A stretch of 17,173 nucleotides of DNA from an uncultured Eubacteriales bacterium (GTDB lineage: Bacteria > Bacillota > Clostridia > Oscillospirales > CAG-272). The stretch lies in NCBI GenBank assembly GCA_958414825.1, contig CATYXQ010000041.1, positions 1-17,173 of the forward strand, given 5' to 3'. A model generated the notes under the pieces. The model was not told the origin of the DNA. It did no database searches and was given only the letters and a program-made list of their open reading frames with translations. Shown here piece after piece: positions 16,078 to 17,173 of this stretch (position 1 is its first letter; the number at the start of each line of letters is the position of its first letter). Made by a program: the position numbers and the translations under genes.

Positions 16078-16251
16078 TTAGAAATTTCTATCCTGATTCC
16101 GCTGCTGGTTCTGATTCTGCTGATTCTGACGCTGCTGGTTCTGATTCTGCTGATTGTTCTGGTTCTGCTGATTCTGACGCTGCTGATTCTGATTCTGCTG
16201 ATTGTTCTGGTTCTGCTGATTGTTCTGGTTCTGCTGATTCTGATTGTTCAT
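16078..16251 (-). CDS. Asn/Gln-rich repeat micro-protein
   Basis: A 57-codon frame whose product is almost only Asn and Gln, with three Arg (one per repeat) and a short charged end NQDRNF. It contains a 16-residue unit, NQNNQQNQNQQRQNQQ, twice in tandem, with partial copies on either side. The ATG lies eight bases after the stop of the CmpB-type gene on the same strand; the upstream AAGAAG is a weak ribosome binding site, so coupling to that gene is likely. Two other frames of this low-complexity stretch are also open. One gives a Ser/Ala/Glu/Pro-rich peptide from a TTG at 16285, and this alternative cannot be excluded. I prefer the Asn/Gln frame because it has an ATG, a tight junction and a stop just before the hairpin at 16029-16056. 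No function is known to me. Spore or coat roles are possible but unsupported. Confidence 0.55.
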   Translation of the reverse strand: MNNQNQQNQNNQQNQNNQQNQNQQRQNQQNQNNQQNQNQQRQNQQNQNQQRNQDRNF

Positions 16252-16259
16252 GATTCTTC

Positions 16260-16706
16260 TTACCGAATGTTCGGCTGCCTTTCAAAAATTTTTGTTAAGT
16301 GCCGTTTGGGCCCTGTCAGCACATTAAAAATGCGCTGCTTTATTAGTTTGCACAAAAGATGCGCGGGTATGCAGAGAAAATACCAGAGAACGCTGTAAAT
16401 TAATGAAATTTGTCCAAACAAATTAAATCGCAAATTAGAATAATCCCATACTGCGAGTCCAAGTCCTTTATTCAGGATCAGACCGGAAAGGAATTCTACG
16501 CAGGTAACACAGCAGGTAGACAAAAGCGCTTTCATCGGCAGTTTCATTTTTTTCATAAAGCATTCAAATGTATACATACATATAAAGCAAACTCCGCCGA
16601 CAATCCCCATAGACCAATGGGTCCGGCCTCTCCATAAAATTTCAATAAAGCGATATCCGATCGAACCGATAAAATAAACAAATGTAAATTCTTTCATTTT
16701 CACCAT
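16260..16706 (-). CDS. CmpB-type (PF06541-like) small multi-span membrane protein
   Basis: A membrane protein of about 148 residues matching the family labelled 'putative ABC transporter permease' (COG4905/PF06541), a label not backed by any ATPase here. Recognisable stretches are GYRFIEILWRGRTHWSMGIVGG near the N-terminus, then CVEFLSGLILNKGLGLAVWDYS, then LRFNLFGQISLIYSVLWYFLCIP. They form about four hydrophobic segments. The tail is basic (RQPNIR). The frame is open to a TTG at 16805; the ATG at 16706 is chosen because GGGGATGAAA precedes it, but starts at 16724 or 16697 are also possible. It is followed at once by the Asn/Gln-rich frame. Its true activity is unknown. Confidence 0.75.
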   Translation of the reverse strand: MVKMKEFTFVYFIGSIGYRFIEILWRGRTHWSMGIVGGVCFICMYTFECFMKKMKLPMKALLSTCCVTCVEFLSGLILNKGLGLAVWDYSNLRFNLFGQISLIYSVLWYFLCIPAHLLCKLIKQRIFNVLTGPKRHLTKIFERQPNIR

Positions 16707-16785
16707 TTTCATCCCCGCTTTCATAGAAATTATTACACAGAAAGCAGAATTTATACAGCTATATAAAATTATTAAGAAAGAATTA

Positions 16786-16815
16786 TTGACTTTTTGAAAT
16801 AGCAAATGGTATAAT
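16786..16815 (+). promoter_or_regulatory. asd: Promoter of asd
   Basis: TTGACT (16786-16791), an 18-base spacer, then a consensus TATAAT (16810-16815). The start of asd is about 120 bases further on, leaving a long leader that can fold. Confidence 0.75.
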
Positions 16816-16821
16816 TAAATT

Positions 16822-16941
16822 TAATGTAATTATACTGGTAGAAATATAAATACATTTTAAAATCAGACTTGTTGAATCCTCCGCACACAATACCGCTTCA
16901 AGGCACAAACAGTCTGAGCTTTACTTGAATGCGAGGTAGCT
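16822..16941 (+). promoter_or_regulatory. Structured 5' leader of asd, class not recognised
   Basis: The leader has no L-box, T-box or SAM-box landmarks that I can see. It contains a stem of TCAGACTTGTT (16863-16873) with AACAGTCTGA (16908-16917), one base bulged. Inside and beyond it, TTCAAG (16897-16902) could pair either back with TTGAA (16872-16876) or forward with CTTGAA (16924-16929), just before the ribosome binding site. These alternatives could make a switch but may be chance. Confidence 0.35.
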
Positions 16942-17173
16942 ATGATGAACGAAAAATTAAAAGTCGGCGTAATCGGAGCCACAGGCATGGTTGGACAGCG
17001 GTTTCTTACACTTTTAGAGAACCATCCTTTTTTTGAAGTATCCGTTTTGGCAGCCAGCGCCGTTTCAGCAGGCAAAAGCTATACGGAAGCCGTCGGTTCC
17101 AGATGGAAGCTCACAACACCCCTGCCGGAAAAATACAAAACTATGCCCGTATATGACGCCGTAGCTGATCTTG
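16942..17173 (+). CDS. asd: Aspartate-semialdehyde dehydrogenase, 5' part
   Basis: NADPH-dependent reduction of aspartyl phosphate to aspartate 4-semialdehyde, the substrate of DapA. Only the first 77 residues are in the window. The Rossmann motif GVIGATGMVGQRF at 9-21 is clear. The sequence that follows (LENHPFFEVSVLAAS, SAGKSYTEAVGSRWKL, PLPEKY) resembles the archaeal/fungal-type enzyme more than the E. coli or Bacillus types. Two ATGs stand side by side; the first, at 16942, is used here, and GAGGT precedes it. It has its own promoter, so it is not part of the lysine riboswitch operon, although it feeds that pathway. The gene runs off the end of the window. Confidence 0.9.
   Translation, partial: MMNEKLKVGVIGATGMVGQRFLTLLENHPFFEVSVLAASAVSAGKSYTEAVGSRWKLTTPLPEKYKTMPVYDAVADL

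Noticed and set aside
16081..16250. Short repeated units that could suggest a CRISPR array or a VNTR without coding role
   Set aside because: Units are contiguous trinucleotide-like blocks without unique spacers, and they keep a reading frame, so a coding repeat explains them better.
16088..16285. Ser/Ala/Glu/Pro-rich frame from a TTG at 16285
   Set aside because: It is another frame of the same repeat DNA as the Asn/Gln-rich frame. It needs a TTG start inside the upstream gene and reads across its stop, so it was kept only as an alternative.

Overview
The window reads as chromosomal DNA of a Gram-positive anaerobe of the Bacillota, most likely class Clostridia (Oscillospirales or a neighbouring order). 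This is inferred from several things: strong AGGAGG-type ribosome binding sites, sigma-A type promoters, U-tract terminators, a lysine (L-box) riboswitch, the LL-diaminopimelate aminotransferase route to lysine, and a CmpB-type (PF06541, 'putative ABC transporter permease') membrane protein. No tRNA, rRNA, CRISPR array, insertion sequence, prophage or origin was recognised.

Layout. Bases 63-2906 (minus strand) carry a type IA topoisomerase (TopB-like) followed by an HD-domain phosphohydrolase. Back-to-back with topB, a promoter at 2978-3006 drives a 684-residue cytoplasmic protein (3037-5091). It looks like an (alpha/alpha)-barrel carbohydrate-active enzyme of unknown specificity, and its gene ends at a perfect hairpin terminator.

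Bases 5191-10650 are a complete lysine operon. A near-consensus promoter is followed by a lysine riboswitch aptamer and an intrinsic terminator, then dapA, dapB, dapF, dapL and lysA, then a strong terminator. Together these genes convert aspartate semialdehyde and pyruvate into meso-diaminopimelate (cell wall) and lysine without succinylated or acetylated intermediates. The enzyme that supplies aspartate semialdehyde, asd, starts at the right edge (16942) behind its own promoter and a structured leader; it is cut by the window end.

Bases 10676-13492 hold a two-component system: an OmpR/VanR-type regulator and a six-span membrane histidine kinase whose genes overlap by 8 bases. It has its own promoter region and terminator.

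Bases 13558-15957 (minus strand) hold two exported hydrolases, each with its own promoter: a PIG-L/LmbE-type deacetylase with an N-terminal membrane anchor, and an SGNH/GDSL lipoprotein. They may act on surface or environmental glycans. Bases 16078-16706 (minus strand) hold a CmpB-type membrane protein followed at once by a 57-codon reading frame made almost wholly of Asn and Gln, with a 16-residue repeat. This small reading frame is the oddest item here.

Most of the window is ordinary metabolism. The items most worth a second look are the Asn/Gln repeat micro-protein and its membrane-protein partner, the exported PIG-L/SGNH pair, the unassigned 684-residue enzyme, and the asd leader.
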